From Dactylosporangium aurantiacum (GTDB lineage: Bacteria; Actinomycetota; Actinomycetes; Mycobacteriales; Micromonosporaceae), in the NCBI RefSeq assembly GCF_000716715.1, contig NZ_JNYJ01000084.1:1-21310 (forward strand): DNA of 21,310 nt, in the 5' to 3' direction. A program made the translations under genes and the position numbers. The notes under the pieces were generated by a model that saw nothing but the letters and a program-made list of their open reading frames with translations, searched no databases and had not been told where the DNA came from. Shown piece by piece: positions 1-7,185 of the stretch. How positions within the stretch are numbered: position 1 is the stretch's first letter; each line of letters starts with the position of its first letter.

Positions 1-60
1 ACCAACTACCGGAGACCTCGCCCATTGTCGATCTCCGACACGCACCCAACCACGTCAGGG
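1..60 (-). mobile_element. End of an IS element related to the one at the right edge (partial)
   Basis: Bases 1-22 are the exact reverse complement of 21167-21188, which lies in the leader of the IS5-type transposase gene at the right edge. Similarity continues more weakly to about base 45 (for example CGATCTCCG against CGATCACCG). This suggests a related, diverged copy whose transposase would lie to the left of the window and read leftward. No terminal repeat or target duplication can be fixed from what is visible, so the right boundary is a guess. Confidence 0.5.
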
Positions 61-95
61 CAGGTCAAGCACCACGCCCGAGTTCGACACACGAC

Positions 96-1229
96 CTAGC
101 CGGGAATCTCCTCCAGCCGCCGGCGTAGCGTCTGCAGCGCCTGGCGCAGGATACGGGACACGTGCATCTGCGACAGGCCGACATGGTCGGCGATCTCGTG
201 CTGGGTCAGGCCGCCGTAATAGCGCAGCGCCAGAATCCGCTGGCTGCGGGCAGGGAGTTGGGCGAGCAGCACCCGCAGCGACTCGCGGTATTCGACATGA
301 CCCAGCTGCGGGTCGTTGCCGCCGAGCTGATCGATGATGGTGACGTCGTCGGCGGCGGTGAGCACGTTCAGGGACAGGGGGCGAAAGGAAGAGCCCAGTC
401 CTATGACCTCCGCCACCTGCCGGTCGTTCAGGTCCAGGTGCTCGGCGATGTCCTGCACCCCCGGAGAGCGCCCCAGCGCCGAGGTCAGCTCCTCGCGACT
501 GCGCCGTACCTCCAGCCACAGCTCCTGCAGGTGGCGCGGCACGTGCATCGACCAGACCCGGTCCCGGAAGTGGCGCCTGAGCTCCCCGACAATGGTCGTC
601 GTCGCGTACACCGGGAACTCCGTGCCACGACCGGGGTCGAACCCGTCGACGGCCTTGAGCAGTCCCACACACGCGACCTGCTCCAGGTCTGCGGCCGGTT
701 CGGCGGAGCGGCTGTATCGGTGGGCGAGGCGTTGCGCGGCCGGTATGCACGACCGCACGATCGCGTCTCGCATCCGTGCGCTCGCCGCCGGGTCCAGGTC
801 TCCGGTGTGCAGCCGGGTGAGCTCGCCGGTGACGTCCGCCGGCCAATGCCGACCCGTAAGCCGCAGGCCGTCCAGGTCCACCGGAATCGCGTCGCTGCCG
901 TCGTCGTCGAAGTCCGCCCCGCCGTCGATCCCCAACGCCTTGGCCACGCCGGCAATTTCCAGCACCTGCCGCACGGTGCCGGTGGCGCCGGCGAGCCGCA
1001 GGTAGCCGCCGTCATCCTTCGCCCGCTGTCGCAGGTACAGCAGCACCCGTACCGACGCTGCGTCGATCAGCCGGACCTCGGCCACGCCCACGACGATACG
1101 ATGTCTGCCGCTGTCGAACAGGTCAAACAGCACCTGACGCAGATATGGCACCGACGACGCGTCGATACAACCACCCACCCGCACCATGTCGTGCGTGCCG
1201 CGGTTCGAACGGGTGATCGTCAGATTCAT
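96..1229 (-). CDS. STAS domain fused to SigB/SigF/SigG-family sigma factor
   Basis: A 377-residue protein. Residues 1 to about 100 form an anti-anti-sigma-type STAS domain; residues from about 120 to the end form a group 3 sigma-70 factor. Sigma region 2 is visible around ADLEQVACVGLLKAVDGFDP and TEFPVYATTTIVGELRRHFRD, and region 4 around LPARSQRILALRYYGG followed by the helix-turn-helix LTQHEIADHVGLSQMHVSRI. It should direct RNA polymerase to GTTT/GGGTA-type promoters. The STAS part has D56-A57-A58-S59 where SpoIIAA has D56-S57-S58-G59, so the usual phosphoserine is Ala. ATG at 1229 is chosen because GGAGG lies 6 bases upstream (1236-1240); the reading frame stays open further upstream without a good start. 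Antagonist and sigma factor are normally separate proteins, so the fusion is unusual. No anti-sigma factor gene is adjacent. Confidence 0.9.
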   Translation of the reverse strand: MNLTITRSNRGTHDMVRVGGCIDASSVPYLRQVLFDLFDSGRHRIVVGVAEVRLIDAASVRVLLYLRQRAKDDGGYLRLAGATGTVRQVLEIAGVAKALGIDGGADFDDDGSDAIPVDLDGLRLTGRHWPADVTGELTRLHTGDLDPAASARMRDAIVRSCIPAAQRLAHRYSRSAEPAADLEQVACVGLLKAVDGFDPGRGTEFPVYATTTIVGELRRHFRDRVWSMHVPRHLQELWLEVRRSREELTSALGRSPGVQDIAEHLDLNDRQVAEVIGLGSSFRPLSLNVLTAADDVTIIDQLGGNDPQLGHVEYRESLRVLLAQLPARSQRILALRYYGGLTQHEIADHVGLSQMHVSRILRQALQTLRRRLEEIPG

Positions 1230-1278
1230 GCCATACCTCCGGTACCGGTCGTGTGCCGCGCGGCTACGAGAACCCGCG

Positions 1279-1302
1279 CTACCCCGTCGCCGGGTGGCAA
1301 AC
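1279..1302 (-). promoter_or_regulatory. SigF/SigB-type promoter of the STAS-sigma gene
   Basis: On the minus strand GTTT (1302-1299) is followed after 14 bases by GGGTAG (1284-1279). This matches the GTTT-N13-17-GGGTA pattern known for SigF/SigB-class sigma factors. It would start transcription about 40 bases before the ATG at 1229. The pattern suggests that the sigma factor transcribes its own gene. Confidence 0.65.
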
Positions 1303-1321
1303 ACAGTTGGGCACCCTGACT

Positions 1322-1747
1322 TCATTGATGGATGCAGCCGCCGGACGGGCGGTGGGCCATCAGGACCGAATTTGCGCCGGACGCAGACCTGCCCGACAGG
1401 TTGACGTCGCGGCCGCGACATGGAGGGCGTGGATGTCCGACGGCACATTGGCCAGCGATCGAAGTTGACGACCATCCGAAGAGCGAATGGCCGTCGCCTC
1501 CGGCGCGGCGACGGACTCGGCGTCGCAGCTGCAGGATGACCAGATCGACAACAGCGACGACGGCAAGCACGATGAACAGCCAGCCGAACATCAGCAGGTC
1601 GGCCCGCAGCAGCAACACGGCGAATCCGGCGGAAAGGAGACCGAGGATCGCCATGGCCAGACGCAGGTTGAGCGCGCCGTACCCATTACCCACTGCGCCG
1701 CGACGCCCCGCGGCTGACCATCGAGCGGCCTTCCTTCCCCTACCCAC
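1322..1747 (-). CDS. Small two-TM membrane protein, DUF6343-like
   Basis: The frame gives 141 residues from a GTG at 1747. The recognisable part is GALNLRLAMAILGLLSAGFA followed by a second hydrophobic stretch (FGWLFIVLAVVAVVDLVILQ) and a basic end (LRRRVRRRAG). This resembles the small DUF6343 membrane proteins of actinobacteria, a family of unknown function. The last 60 or so residues look like non-conserved low-complexity tail. The start is uncertain: a GTG at 1693, just before GNGYGALNLRL, would give a more compact protein. It lies upstream of, and in the same direction as, the sigma gene, but the SigF-type promoter sits between them. The family assignment is from memory of the motif. Confidence 0.55.
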   Translation of the reverse strand: MGRGRKAARWSAAGRRGAVGNGYGALNLRLAMAILGLLSAGFAVLLLRADLLMFGWLFIVLAVVAVVDLVILQLRRRVRRRAGGDGHSLFGWSSTSIAGQCAVGHPRPPCRGRDVNLSGRSASGANSVLMAHRPSGGCIHQ

Positions 1748-1759
1748 ATGACTTCGTGC

Positions 1760-1781
1760 CGCTCCGCGCTCACGCGGAGCG
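1760..1781 (-). terminator. Hairpin terminator after the GT20 gene
   Basis: CGCTCCGCG (1760-1768) and CGCGGAGCG (1773-1781) form a perfect 9-bp GC-rich stem with a 4-base loop. It lies about 36 bases after the stop of the GT20 gene, which reads leftward. There is no T tract, as is common for actinobacterial terminators. Confidence 0.5.
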
Positions 1782-1816
1782 ATGCCACGGACTCGCCGCC
1801 GTCTGGACAGGTCCGA

Positions 1817-3289
1817 TCAGCGCGTGAGGCCGCTGGGCATAGGCGCCGGAGTCCGGCCGTGGAGCTTCGAGCCGGGTGGTAGTGGATGTGCTGCGGTGTT
1901 GTTGAGGGCGTCGAGGTACTGGGCGGCCCACCGGTGGACGTCGTACTCGCGGAGCCGGCGCCGCATTGCACGCATCTTGATCCGCCGGCCATCCGAGTTC
2001 CTGGACCCGATCGCGGCGAGGATCGCGGACTTGAAGGTGTCGATGTCGTACGGGTTCACGGTGACCGCTTCGGGCAGGCCGGCGGCGGCGCCGGATCCTT
2101 CGCTGAGGAGGAGGGTTCCTGTGCCGTCGGTGCGGCAGGCCAGGTACTCCATGGCATTGATGTTCATGCCGGCCCGCAGCGGTGTGGCGAGCATGACGTC
2201 GGCGGCCAGGTAGAGCGCGACGAGTTCCTGTTGCGTGAGTGCCTGGTGTAGGAAGTGCACCGCCGGTCGGGTGATCCAGCTGTACAGGCCGTTGATCTGC
2301 GCGACCTTACGCTCGACCCGGGCCCAAGCGTCTGGCCGTTCCGTGCCGTGCTGCCGGCCGGGCACAGCCACCTGGATGAGCAGTGTTGTGGTCGGATCGA
2401 GGCGTTCCTCGGCGAGCAGTTCGTGGTAGGCGTCGAGGCGCTGTTCGATGCCTTTCGCCGGGTCGAGGTGGTCGACGGCGAGCAGGACGGTGCGTGGTTC
2501 GCCGAGCTCGGCGCGGATCTGGGCTGCCCGGCGCCGGGTCTGCGGGTCCCGGGCCCGCCGCTCGAAGCCGGCGGTGTCGACGGAGACGGGAAAGACGCCG
2601 AGCGAGGTTCGCCGTCCGCCGGGGTGGACCACGTCGGCGTCCATCCGGTACTCGCCGGACTCGGTGACCGCCTGGCAGAAGTTGGCGCAGGCCCGCCGGC
2701 TCTGGAATCCGACCAGATCCGCGCCGAGGAGCCCACCGAGGATCTCGTCGCGCTGCGGCAGCTTCTCGAACAGTTCGATCGGTGGGAACGGTGTGTGCAG
2801 GAAGAACCCGATCAGGAGGTCCGGGCGCAGCACGCGCAGCATCGCGGGCACGAGCTGGAGCTGATAGTCGTGGACCCAGACGGTTGCGCCTGGCGCGGCG
2901 ATGTTGGCAACTGCGCGGCTGTAGCGGTCGTTGACCCGTCGGTACGCCTGCCGCCAGCGTCGGTCGAACTGGGGCGGCTCCACACCGTCGTGGTAGAGCG
3001 GTGCCAGCGACGTCTCGCAGTGTCCGCCGAGGTGATCGGTGGCATCGGTTGCCGGCATCGGCACCGGTTGCACGCTGATCCCGTCCCAGTCGAACGGGCC
3101 GAGCTGCCGATCGGTGAGACCGTGCCAGCCGATCCATGTACCGTGCCGGCGCGCGACGATCGGGTGCAGCGCGGCGTTCACGCCGCTGCGGCTCGCCCGC
3201 CACCGCACCCGGCCGCTGCCGCCCGGGATCGGATCGACCGGTAGGTACCCGGTAACGACAACGAAGTCGTGCTTCGCGGCAGTGGGCAT
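1817..3289 (-). CDS. GT20 trehalose-6-phosphate synthase-like protein with altered active-site residues
   Basis: A 490-residue protein of the OtsA/GT20 fold. OtsA joins UDP- or GDP-glucose to glucose-6-phosphate. Family landmarks are present: WIGWHG, WVHDYQL, GFFLHTPFP, the K of LDPAKG, and TPLRxGMN followed by EYLA. Several normally invariant residues are changed: NR(L/I) near the N-terminus reads GYLP, ERLD reads DHLD, and PLRDGMN reads PLRAGMN with KEY changed to MEY. In E. coli OtsA these correspond to Arg9, Arg262 and Asp361, which contact substrate. The protein may therefore be inactive, use other substrates, or act as a regulator. ATG at 3289 follows AAAGGG at a long spacing of 12 bases. 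It is the last gene of the operon with the two STAS genes (44 bases after the STAS stop), so trehalose or a related sugar is a plausible stress output. Confidence 0.85.
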   Translation of the reverse strand: MPTAAKHDFVVVTGYLPVDPIPGGSGRVRWRASRSGVNAALHPIVARRHGTWIGWHGLTDRQLGPFDWDGISVQPVPMPATDATDHLGGHCETSLAPLYHDGVEPPQFDRRWRQAYRRVNDRYSRAVANIAAPGATVWVHDYQLQLVPAMLRVLRPDLLIGFFLHTPFPPIELFEKLPQRDEILGGLLGADLVGFQSRRACANFCQAVTESGEYRMDADVVHPGGRRTSLGVFPVSVDTAGFERRARDPQTRRRAAQIRAELGEPRTVLLAVDHLDPAKGIEQRLDAYHELLAEERLDPTTTLLIQVAVPGRQHGTERPDAWARVERKVAQINGLYSWITRPAVHFLHQALTQQELVALYLAADVMLATPLRAGMNINAMEYLACRTDGTGTLLLSEGSGAAAGLPEAVTVNPYDIDTFKSAILAAIGSRNSDGRRIKMRAMRRRLREYDVHRWAAQYLDALNNTAAHPLPPGSKLHGRTPAPMPSGLTR

Positions 3290-3332
3290 CAGCTGGGTCA
3301 ACCCTTTGGCTCGGTGAAGGTCGACAGGGTAT

Positions 3333-3644
3333 TCATCGGCCGTGGTCGCTGAACATCCCCGACGTCTGCAGCGTCCGTTCGACGGCGGCGCTGGCGCTGC
3401 GCAGCACCACACTCGTCCCGCCGTTGCGGGCGCTGCGCCGGCACGCGTCGAGCGCGCTGACCGCGGTAGCGTCGATGTAGGTGACGAATTGCAGGTCGAT
3501 ATGCACGGTTGCGGGCCGGTGCTGCTCGACGACGTAGTTGATCGTGTCACACAGCGGCGCGATCGTGGCGTGCTCGATCGTGCCCCGCACGGTGATGACC
3601 ACCGTGCCGTTGTGTTCGATGCTGGTGCTGACCGAGGCGGTCAC
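3333..3644 (-). CDS. STAS-domain protein (anti-anti-sigma type)
   Basis: A 103-residue single STAS domain: strand VVITVRGTIEH, then VHIDLQFVTYIDATAVSALDA, then a final helix region ending ERTLQTSGMFSDHGR. The motif at the usual phosphorylation loop is D58-A-T60-A-V, so a threonine stands at the acceptor position; it is one of only two copies in the window with Ser/Thr there. GTG at 3644 overlaps the stop of the upstream Cys4/STAS gene by four bases (GTGA), which fixes the start and implies translational coupling. The frame is open further upstream but this would overlap the neighbour heavily. Its partner is unknown; by family it would bind an anti-sigma factor or a similar switch protein. Confidence 0.85.
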   Translation of the reverse strand: MTASVSTSIEHNGTVVITVRGTIEHATIAPLCDTINYVVEQHRPATVHIDLQFVTYIDATAVSALDACRRSARNGGTSVVLRSASAAVERTLQTSGMFSDHGR

Positions 3645-4276
3645 AGTGCTTCGACCCGGTCGGACCGTGGTACGCCCGTCGACGGCAGTGACACGTCGAC
3701 GGTCTGACCGTCGGACAGCGCCTCCGGCAGGGTCTGGCAGGTCCGGAACAGCCGGTCGAGGTTGAGCAGCCGCAGCGAGTAGTGGATCTGCTGGCCCGCT
3801 CCGACGAGGCACACGTCGATGCAGAGGCGGCTGGCCTGCACCAGCACGTCCAAGGCGCCGGAATCCAGCCGCGACACCCTGGTCACGTCGACGGCGAGGC
3901 GCCGGACCCGCCCGTGCAGGTCGAGGACGAGGTCTCGCAGGCGAGCGTTGATGGCAAGGTCAGGGTTGCCGTTCAGCGTCACGACCACCACGCCGGCGAC
4001 GTGGGTGACGGTCAGCCGGCGTGACTGGCGCGTGGCGGGCGTCGTGCGTTCGCGCGTCAACGCCTGCTCAACCATCCGCGGCGGTGATGTCCGGGCGCAG
4101 CGGCCGCAGGTGTGCGGGCCGGTCGCGAGGTCGTCGCCGGTCCAGCCGTCCTGGCTGAACAGGCTCCACACGACGTCCCAGGTACCCATCGTCGGGGCGA
4201 GGTTGGTGACCAGTTGGCCGCATCCGTCGCAGGCGAGGGTGAAGTTGGTGCTGTCGTGGCTGAGCAGCGCAGTCAA
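3641..4276 (-). CDS. Novel Cys4 domain fused to STAS domain (copy A)
   Basis: A 211-residue protein in two parts. Residues 1-60 form a cysteine-rich module with C16xxC19, W33, W37, F40, G44-W45 and G53-P-H55-x-C57-x-x-C60, which looks like a zinc ribbon. Residues from about 85 to 200 form a STAS domain with DVTRVSRLDSGALDVLVQA; the acceptor position is Gly. The same 60-residue module, with identical spacing, is found in the genes at 5794 and 11526; I do not recognise it as a named family. The start is TTG at 4276, placed by alignment with the other two copies, which begin at the same residue; AGGGG lies a few bases upstream. It is first in the operon with the STAS gene and the GT20 gene and has a direct-repeat promoter element at 4328-4365. 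Confidence 0.85.
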   Translation of the reverse strand: MTALLSHDSTNFTLACDGCGQLVTNLAPTMGTWDVVWSLFSQDGWTGDDLATGPHTCGRCARTSPPRMVEQALTRERTTPATRQSRRLTVTHVAGVVVVTLNGNPDLAINARLRDLVLDLHGRVRRLAVDVTRVSRLDSGALDVLVQASRLCIDVCLVGAGQQIHYSLRLLNLDRLFRTCQTLPEALSDGQTVDVSLPSTGVPRSDRVEAL

Positions 4277-4327
4277 TCGGGGCCCCTATCGGGTGATGCG
4301 GACAAGACCCCACCCTGCTGACGGGGC

Positions 4328-4365
4328 ATGGCAGCCGTCCCGCGAACAGATGACAGTTCTATGAC
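4328..4365 (-). promoter_or_regulatory. Shared 11-bp direct-repeat promoter element (site 1)
   Basis: On the minus strand GTCATAGAACTGTCA (4365-4351) carries GTCA twice at 11-base spacing. GCCAT follows exactly 18 bases later (4332-4328). It lies 52 bases before the TTG start at 4276 and overlaps the stop of the upstream STAS gene. The middle reads TTCGCGGG, as in the site at 9280. Confidence 0.7.
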
Positions 4366-4697
4366 GAACCCGCTGGCGGCCTCGCCGACCCCTCAGTGAC
4401 CTGCAGGACCCGATCGACCCTGGCCAGCTCTAGGGTGCGCGCAACCTTCGGCGAAAGGCCGCGCAGCGTGAGACGGCCGCCGTCGCTCCAGACCCTGCGG
4501 TGCACGTCGAGGAGTACCCCGATGCCGGCGGCGTCGACGTATGCGCAGGCGGTCAGGTCGACGACGAGGTCCGCCGGTCGCAGCGCGGCGGCGTCGTCGA
4601 GCAGCGCCCGGACGTGCGGCACCGCACCGGTGTCGAGGGGGTCGGTGACCAGCACCTCCACCAACCGCGTCGCGGGCGTTTGAGCTATCGGCTGCAT
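4359..4697 (-). CDS. STAS-domain protein
   Basis: A 112-residue single STAS domain: VEVLVTDPLDTGAVPHVRAL, then LVVDLTACAYVDAAGIGVLL, DVHRRVWSDGGRLTLRGLS, and a final ELARVDRVLQVTEGS. The loop reads D-A-A-G-I, so the acceptor position is Ala and phosphorylation there is not possible. Closest in the window is the STAS protein at 15770-16201, which shares the DVHRRVW...GGRLTLRG and ARVDRVL blocks. ATG at 4697 has GGAGG 8 bases upstream; an earlier in-frame GTG lacks such a site. It is divergent from the STAS gene at 4916, and the gap of about 220 bases holds a promoter element for each direction. Confidence 0.88.
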   Translation of the reverse strand: MQPIAQTPATRLVEVLVTDPLDTGAVPHVRALLDDAAALRPADLVVDLTACAYVDAAGIGVLLDVHRRVWSDGGRLTLRGLSPKVARTLELARVDRVLQVTEGSARPPAGSS

Positions 4698-4740
4698 GAC
4701 ATCTCCCTCCGGGCCATGCGTGCCAGCGTCACCACGGGGT

Positions 4741-4778
4741 TCGGCGGACAACTCTCAACCCTGTGACAGTTGCGTGAC
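4741..4778 (-). promoter_or_regulatory. Shared direct-repeat promoter element (site 2)
   Basis: On the minus strand GTCACGCAACTGTCA (4778-4764), identical over 15 bases to the site at 16279-16293. The pentamer 18 bases downstream is GCCGA, a partial match to GCCAT. It lies about 44 bases before the ATG at 4697. Confidence 0.65.
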
Positions 4779-4827
4779 ATCTGCCGCTCAGCGGCGCTGT
4801 CCCGGCTGCCGCAGCCGGCGCAGGGAC

Positions 4828-4865
4828 GTCATGGAACCGTCACACCGCTGCCGAATCTCCTCCAC
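4828..4865 (+). promoter_or_regulatory. Shared direct-repeat promoter element (site 3)
   Basis: GTCATGGAACCGTCA (4828-4842) has the same 11-base GTCA spacing, with one change in the central AACTG. TCCAC lies at the position of GCCAT. It is 51 bases before the GTG of the STAS gene at 4916 and divergent from site 2. Confidence 0.6.
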
Positions 4866-4915
4866 ATGGACAGCGCAGGGTAAGGCAGGTATCGGACATC
4901 CGCCCGGGAGGCCAC

Positions 4916-5311
4916 GTGACCACCCCGATCGTTCCGCGCATCCAGGTCGTCGTCACGGGATCGTTGAACACCGCCACACTGACCCACTGGCGGCGTCTGC
5001 TCGACGACGCTGTGGCGACCCGCCCGGCACACCTCGTCGTCGACCTCACCGGTTGCACAGACGTCGACCACACCGGAACGGCGCTGCTTGCCGGTGTCCA
5101 CGAACGGATGTGGGCCATTGGGGGACGGCTCACCCTCCGGGGCATGAATCCCCGGCTGGATCTGGTCCCGCCGCAGGCGCCGACACCTGCGGGCTACCGC
5201 CCGAAGCATCGGGTCGCTCAGCGCCGACCGGCAGCACCGGTCGTTGCCCTCGCGCATCGGGATGGGCCCGCCAGCGCGACGCATAGCCGGAAACCGGTCC
5301 CCTCCGCCTGA
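4916..5311 (+). CDS. STAS-domain protein with shortened C-terminal helix
   Basis: A 131-residue protein with a STAS core (LVVDLTGCTDVDHTGTALLA, then GGRLTLRGMNPRL). The loop is D-H-T-G-T, leaving a threonine at the acceptor position. After LRGMNPRL the sequence jumps to a tail AGYRPKHRVAQRR; the related proteins at 5369 and 15770 have about 20 more residues there (…LEIARVDRVLHTASAPP), so the final helix of the fold seems to be missing. The tail motif GYxPxHR is shared with both. GTG at 4916 follows GGGAGG (4906-4911). It is followed by a second STAS gene after 57 bases, probably in one transcript. The shortening may alter partner binding or reflect a small deletion. Confidence 0.82.
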   Translation: MTTPIVPRIQVVVTGSLNTATLTHWRRLLDDAVATRPAHLVVDLTGCTDVDHTGTALLAGVHERMWAIGGRLTLRGMNPRLDLVPPQAPTPAGYRPKHRVAQRRPAAPVVALAHRDGPASATHSRKPVPSA

Positions 5312-5368
5312 TCCGTCGCCGGTGGGCCCGGGCGCACCACACGAACCGACATCCGTTGAAGGAGCCGC

Positions 5369-5797
5369 ATGCCGCCTGCCACATCGACTGGGACGGCTCC
5401 CACCGTGGAGATTGCCGTCACCGACGGCCTGGATGCGGACTCGGTACGCCGCAACCTCCGGTTGATCGAGAAGATGATCGCGATGCGGCCCGCGGAACTC
5501 ATCATCGACCTGACCCGGTGCGGTACCGTCGACCAGGCCGGCGTGGCGCTGCTCACCGACCTGCATCGCACCCTGCGTGACGGCGGCGGGCAGCTCACGC
5601 TGCGCGGACTGTCGATGCAGGTGTACCAGGTACTGCGCTCGGAGCGGCTGGAGGAGGTCCTCCAGTCCGCGGACCGGCCATCCGGATACCGGCCACGACA
5701 CCGCAGCGCACGGCAACGCTCCAGGCAGATGGCCAGCGATCAGCAAAGCGAAGACCTGCGGTGGTGGCGGGCTCCCACGACGGAAGCCGTGCTGTGA
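5369..5797 (+). CDS. STAS-domain protein with RWW tail
   Basis: A 142-residue protein. The STAS core is VEIAVTDGLDADSVRRN, LIIDLTRCGTVDQAGVALL, DLHRTLRDGGGQLTLRGLS. The loop D-Q-A-G-V has Ala at the acceptor position. The tail carries SGYRPRHRSARQR and near the end EDLRWWRAP; the protein at 15770-16201 ends in EEVRWWEP, so the tail is conserved between distant copies and may be a docking element. ATG at 5369 follows GAAGGAG (5358-5364). Its TGA overlaps the GTG of the next gene (GTGA, 5794-5797), indicating translational coupling to the Cys4/STAS fusion. Confidence 0.85.
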   Translation: MPPATSTGTAPTVEIAVTDGLDADSVRRNLRLIEKMIAMRPAELIIDLTRCGTVDQAGVALLTDLHRTLRDGGGQLTLRGLSMQVYQVLRSERLEEVLQSADRPSGYRPRHRSARQRSRQMASDQQSEDLRWWRAPTTEAVL

Positions 5798-6408
5798 CGG
5801 CGCTGCTGAGCCTGGACGGCACCGACTTCAGCCTCGTGTGTGACGAATGCGGTCATCTGATCCCCCACCTTGCAGGGGCGATGCGCGACTGGGACGTCGT
5901 GTGGAGCCTGTTCACCTTGGATGGTTGGCATGGCACACCGCACGCGGTAGGACCGCATGCCTGCGGCAGATGTGTGGCGTCCCCCCGCCGCACCGGCGCC
6001 ATCAGTGCGACGCTGCAACCGCAATACGGCCTCGCCGGTGCAACCGGTAGCCGGATCACCCTCCAGGTGCTGTCGGATGACGTGGCTGTCGTGCATCTCA
6101 ACGGTGGGCTTGGCCTTCTGGACAACGTCGAGATGCACGCTGTGCTGCAGGACGGACCCGTGGTCGGCCGGCACCTGCTGCTCGACCTGAGTCTGCTGCG
6201 CATCGTCGACACGGCAACGCTCGACGTGCTCATGCAGGCGCGTGAGCGAGGGCTCGCCAGCGGCCGGCGAATTTGCATTGTGGGCGCGTCAGGGTCCGCG
6301 TTGAACGCACTGCGCCTGCTCTGCCTTGAACGCTTCTTCCCGACCTTCGTCGACTATGTCGCGGCGCTGGACTGGCTGCGGCGTCGAGGACCGGATCAGG
6401 CTGTGTGA
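5794..6408 (+). CDS. Novel Cys4 domain fused to STAS domain (copy B)
   Basis: A 204-residue paralogue of the gene at 3641-4276. Residues 1-60 repeat the cysteine module (C16xxC19, W33, W37, F40, GW45, GPH55xC57xxC60) with the same spacing. From about residue 90 there is a STAS domain with LLLDLSLLRIVDTATLDVLM and a final RRICIVGASGSALNALRLL; the acceptor position is Ala. Start GTG at 5794 is set by the GTGA overlap with the upstream STAS gene and by alignment with the other copies; the frame is open a little further upstream. It is third in the 4916-6408 operon. By analogy the Cys module may bind zinc and sense redox or metal state, or bind a partner; this is inference. Confidence 0.85.
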   Translation: MTALLSLDGTDFSLVCDECGHLIPHLAGAMRDWDVVWSLFTLDGWHGTPHAVGPHACGRCVASPRRTGAISATLQPQYGLAGATGSRITLQVLSDDVAVVHLNGGLGLLDNVEMHAVLQDGPVVGRHLLLDLSLLRIVDTATLDVLMQARERGLASGRRICIVGASGSALNALRLLCLERFFPTFVDYVAALDWLRRRGPDQAV

Positions 6409-6510
6409 ACCGTTCGGCCGTGCCGGAGGTCCCGGCGCCAGCGAGGTGACAACGTGCAGATTCGGTGCTCCGCCGAAATTGCGCACGGATCGGGAGGGCA
6501 TGATGCGGTG

Positions 6511-7185
6511 ATGGCAGGTGTACTGGTGATCGAGGACGACGACCGGATCCGGTTGTCGCTGGTCCTCGCCCTCGAGGATGAGGGATATACGGTTCGTGGC
6601 GCGGCGAGTGCGGAAGAGGGCCTTGAGGCGCAGCGGACCGAGCCCGCCGACACCGTCCTGGTCGACCTGATGCTGCCGGGCATGGACGGTTTCGACTGTG
6701 TGCGGGAGATGCGTCGCCACGACGACGTGCCGATCGTGGTGGTCAGCGCCCGCGACGACACCCACGACATCGTCGCCGCACTCGAGGCCGGCGCCGACGA
6801 CTACCTCGTCAAGCCCGTCGCCGTCAAGGAGCTCTCGGCGCGGTTGCGGGCACTGCGGCGCCGTGCTCGTGCGGTCCCAGCGGTGATGCCGAAGCTGGTG
6901 TTCGGCGAGCTGGAGATCGTGCCCGATGCAGGGGAGGTGCGGTTGCAGGGTGAGCCGGTGGCGGTGACCCACACCGAGTTCCGGTTGTTGTGTGAGCTCG
7001 CGGAGCATCCCGGGTTGGTGCTGTCGCGGCAGCAGTTGCTGCAGCGGGTGTGGGAGTACGAGATCGGCGACGAGCGGCTCGTTGACGTGCATGTGGGCCG
7101 GCTGCGGCAGAAGATCGAGCTTGACCCGCGGGTGCCGCAGCGGCTCGTCACGGTCCGTGGCATGGGCTACAAGTTGCAGCGATGA
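6511..7185 (+). CDS. OmpR/PhoB-family response regulator
   Basis: A 224-residue two-domain regulator. The receiver domain has acidic residues D9-D10, phospho-acceptor D52 (TVLVDLMLPGMDG), S79 and K101. The DNA-binding winged helix occupies about residues 130-224 (TEFRLLCELAEHPGLVLSR ... VDVHVGRLRQKIE ... VRGMGYKL). OmpR-family regulators usually bind direct repeats spaced 10-11 bases, which fits the eight repeat elements in this window; that link is inference. GGAGG at 6493-6497 lies 13 bases before ATG 6511 and 10 before an in-frame GTG at 6508, so either could be the start. Its stop overlaps the sensor kinase start by ATGA. The trio with a sensor kinase and GerMN lipoprotein resembles MtrA-MtrB-LpqB in order. 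Confidence 0.92.
   Translation: MAGVLVIEDDDRIRLSLVLALEDEGYTVRGAASAEEGLEAQRTEPADTVLVDLMLPGMDGFDCVREMRRHDDVPIVVVSARDDTHDIVAALEAGADDYLVKPVAVKELSARLRALRRRARAVPAVMPKLVFGELEIVPDAGEVRLQGEPVAVTHTEFRLLCELAEHPGLVLSRQQLLQRVWEYEIGDERLVDVHVGRLRQKIELDPRVPQRLVTVRGMGYKLQR

Noticed and set aside
162..1319. Long plus-strand open frame opposite the sigma gene
   Set aside because: It is antisense to a clear STAS-sigma protein, has no family similarity and is the usual product of GC-rich third positions.
2255..3244. Plus-strand 329-codon frame opposite the GT20 gene
   Set aside because: Composition is typical of antisense frames; the minus strand carries recognisable GT20 motifs throughout.
4878..4883. GGGTAA resembling a SigF -10 box before the STAS gene at 4916
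   Set aside because: No -35 partner at the right distance; the direct-repeat element explains the promoter better.
6500..6511. Three-codon frame ATG-ATG-CGG-TGA just before the response regulator start
   Set aside because: The GGAGG is only 2 bases before this ATG, too close to serve it; likely chance.
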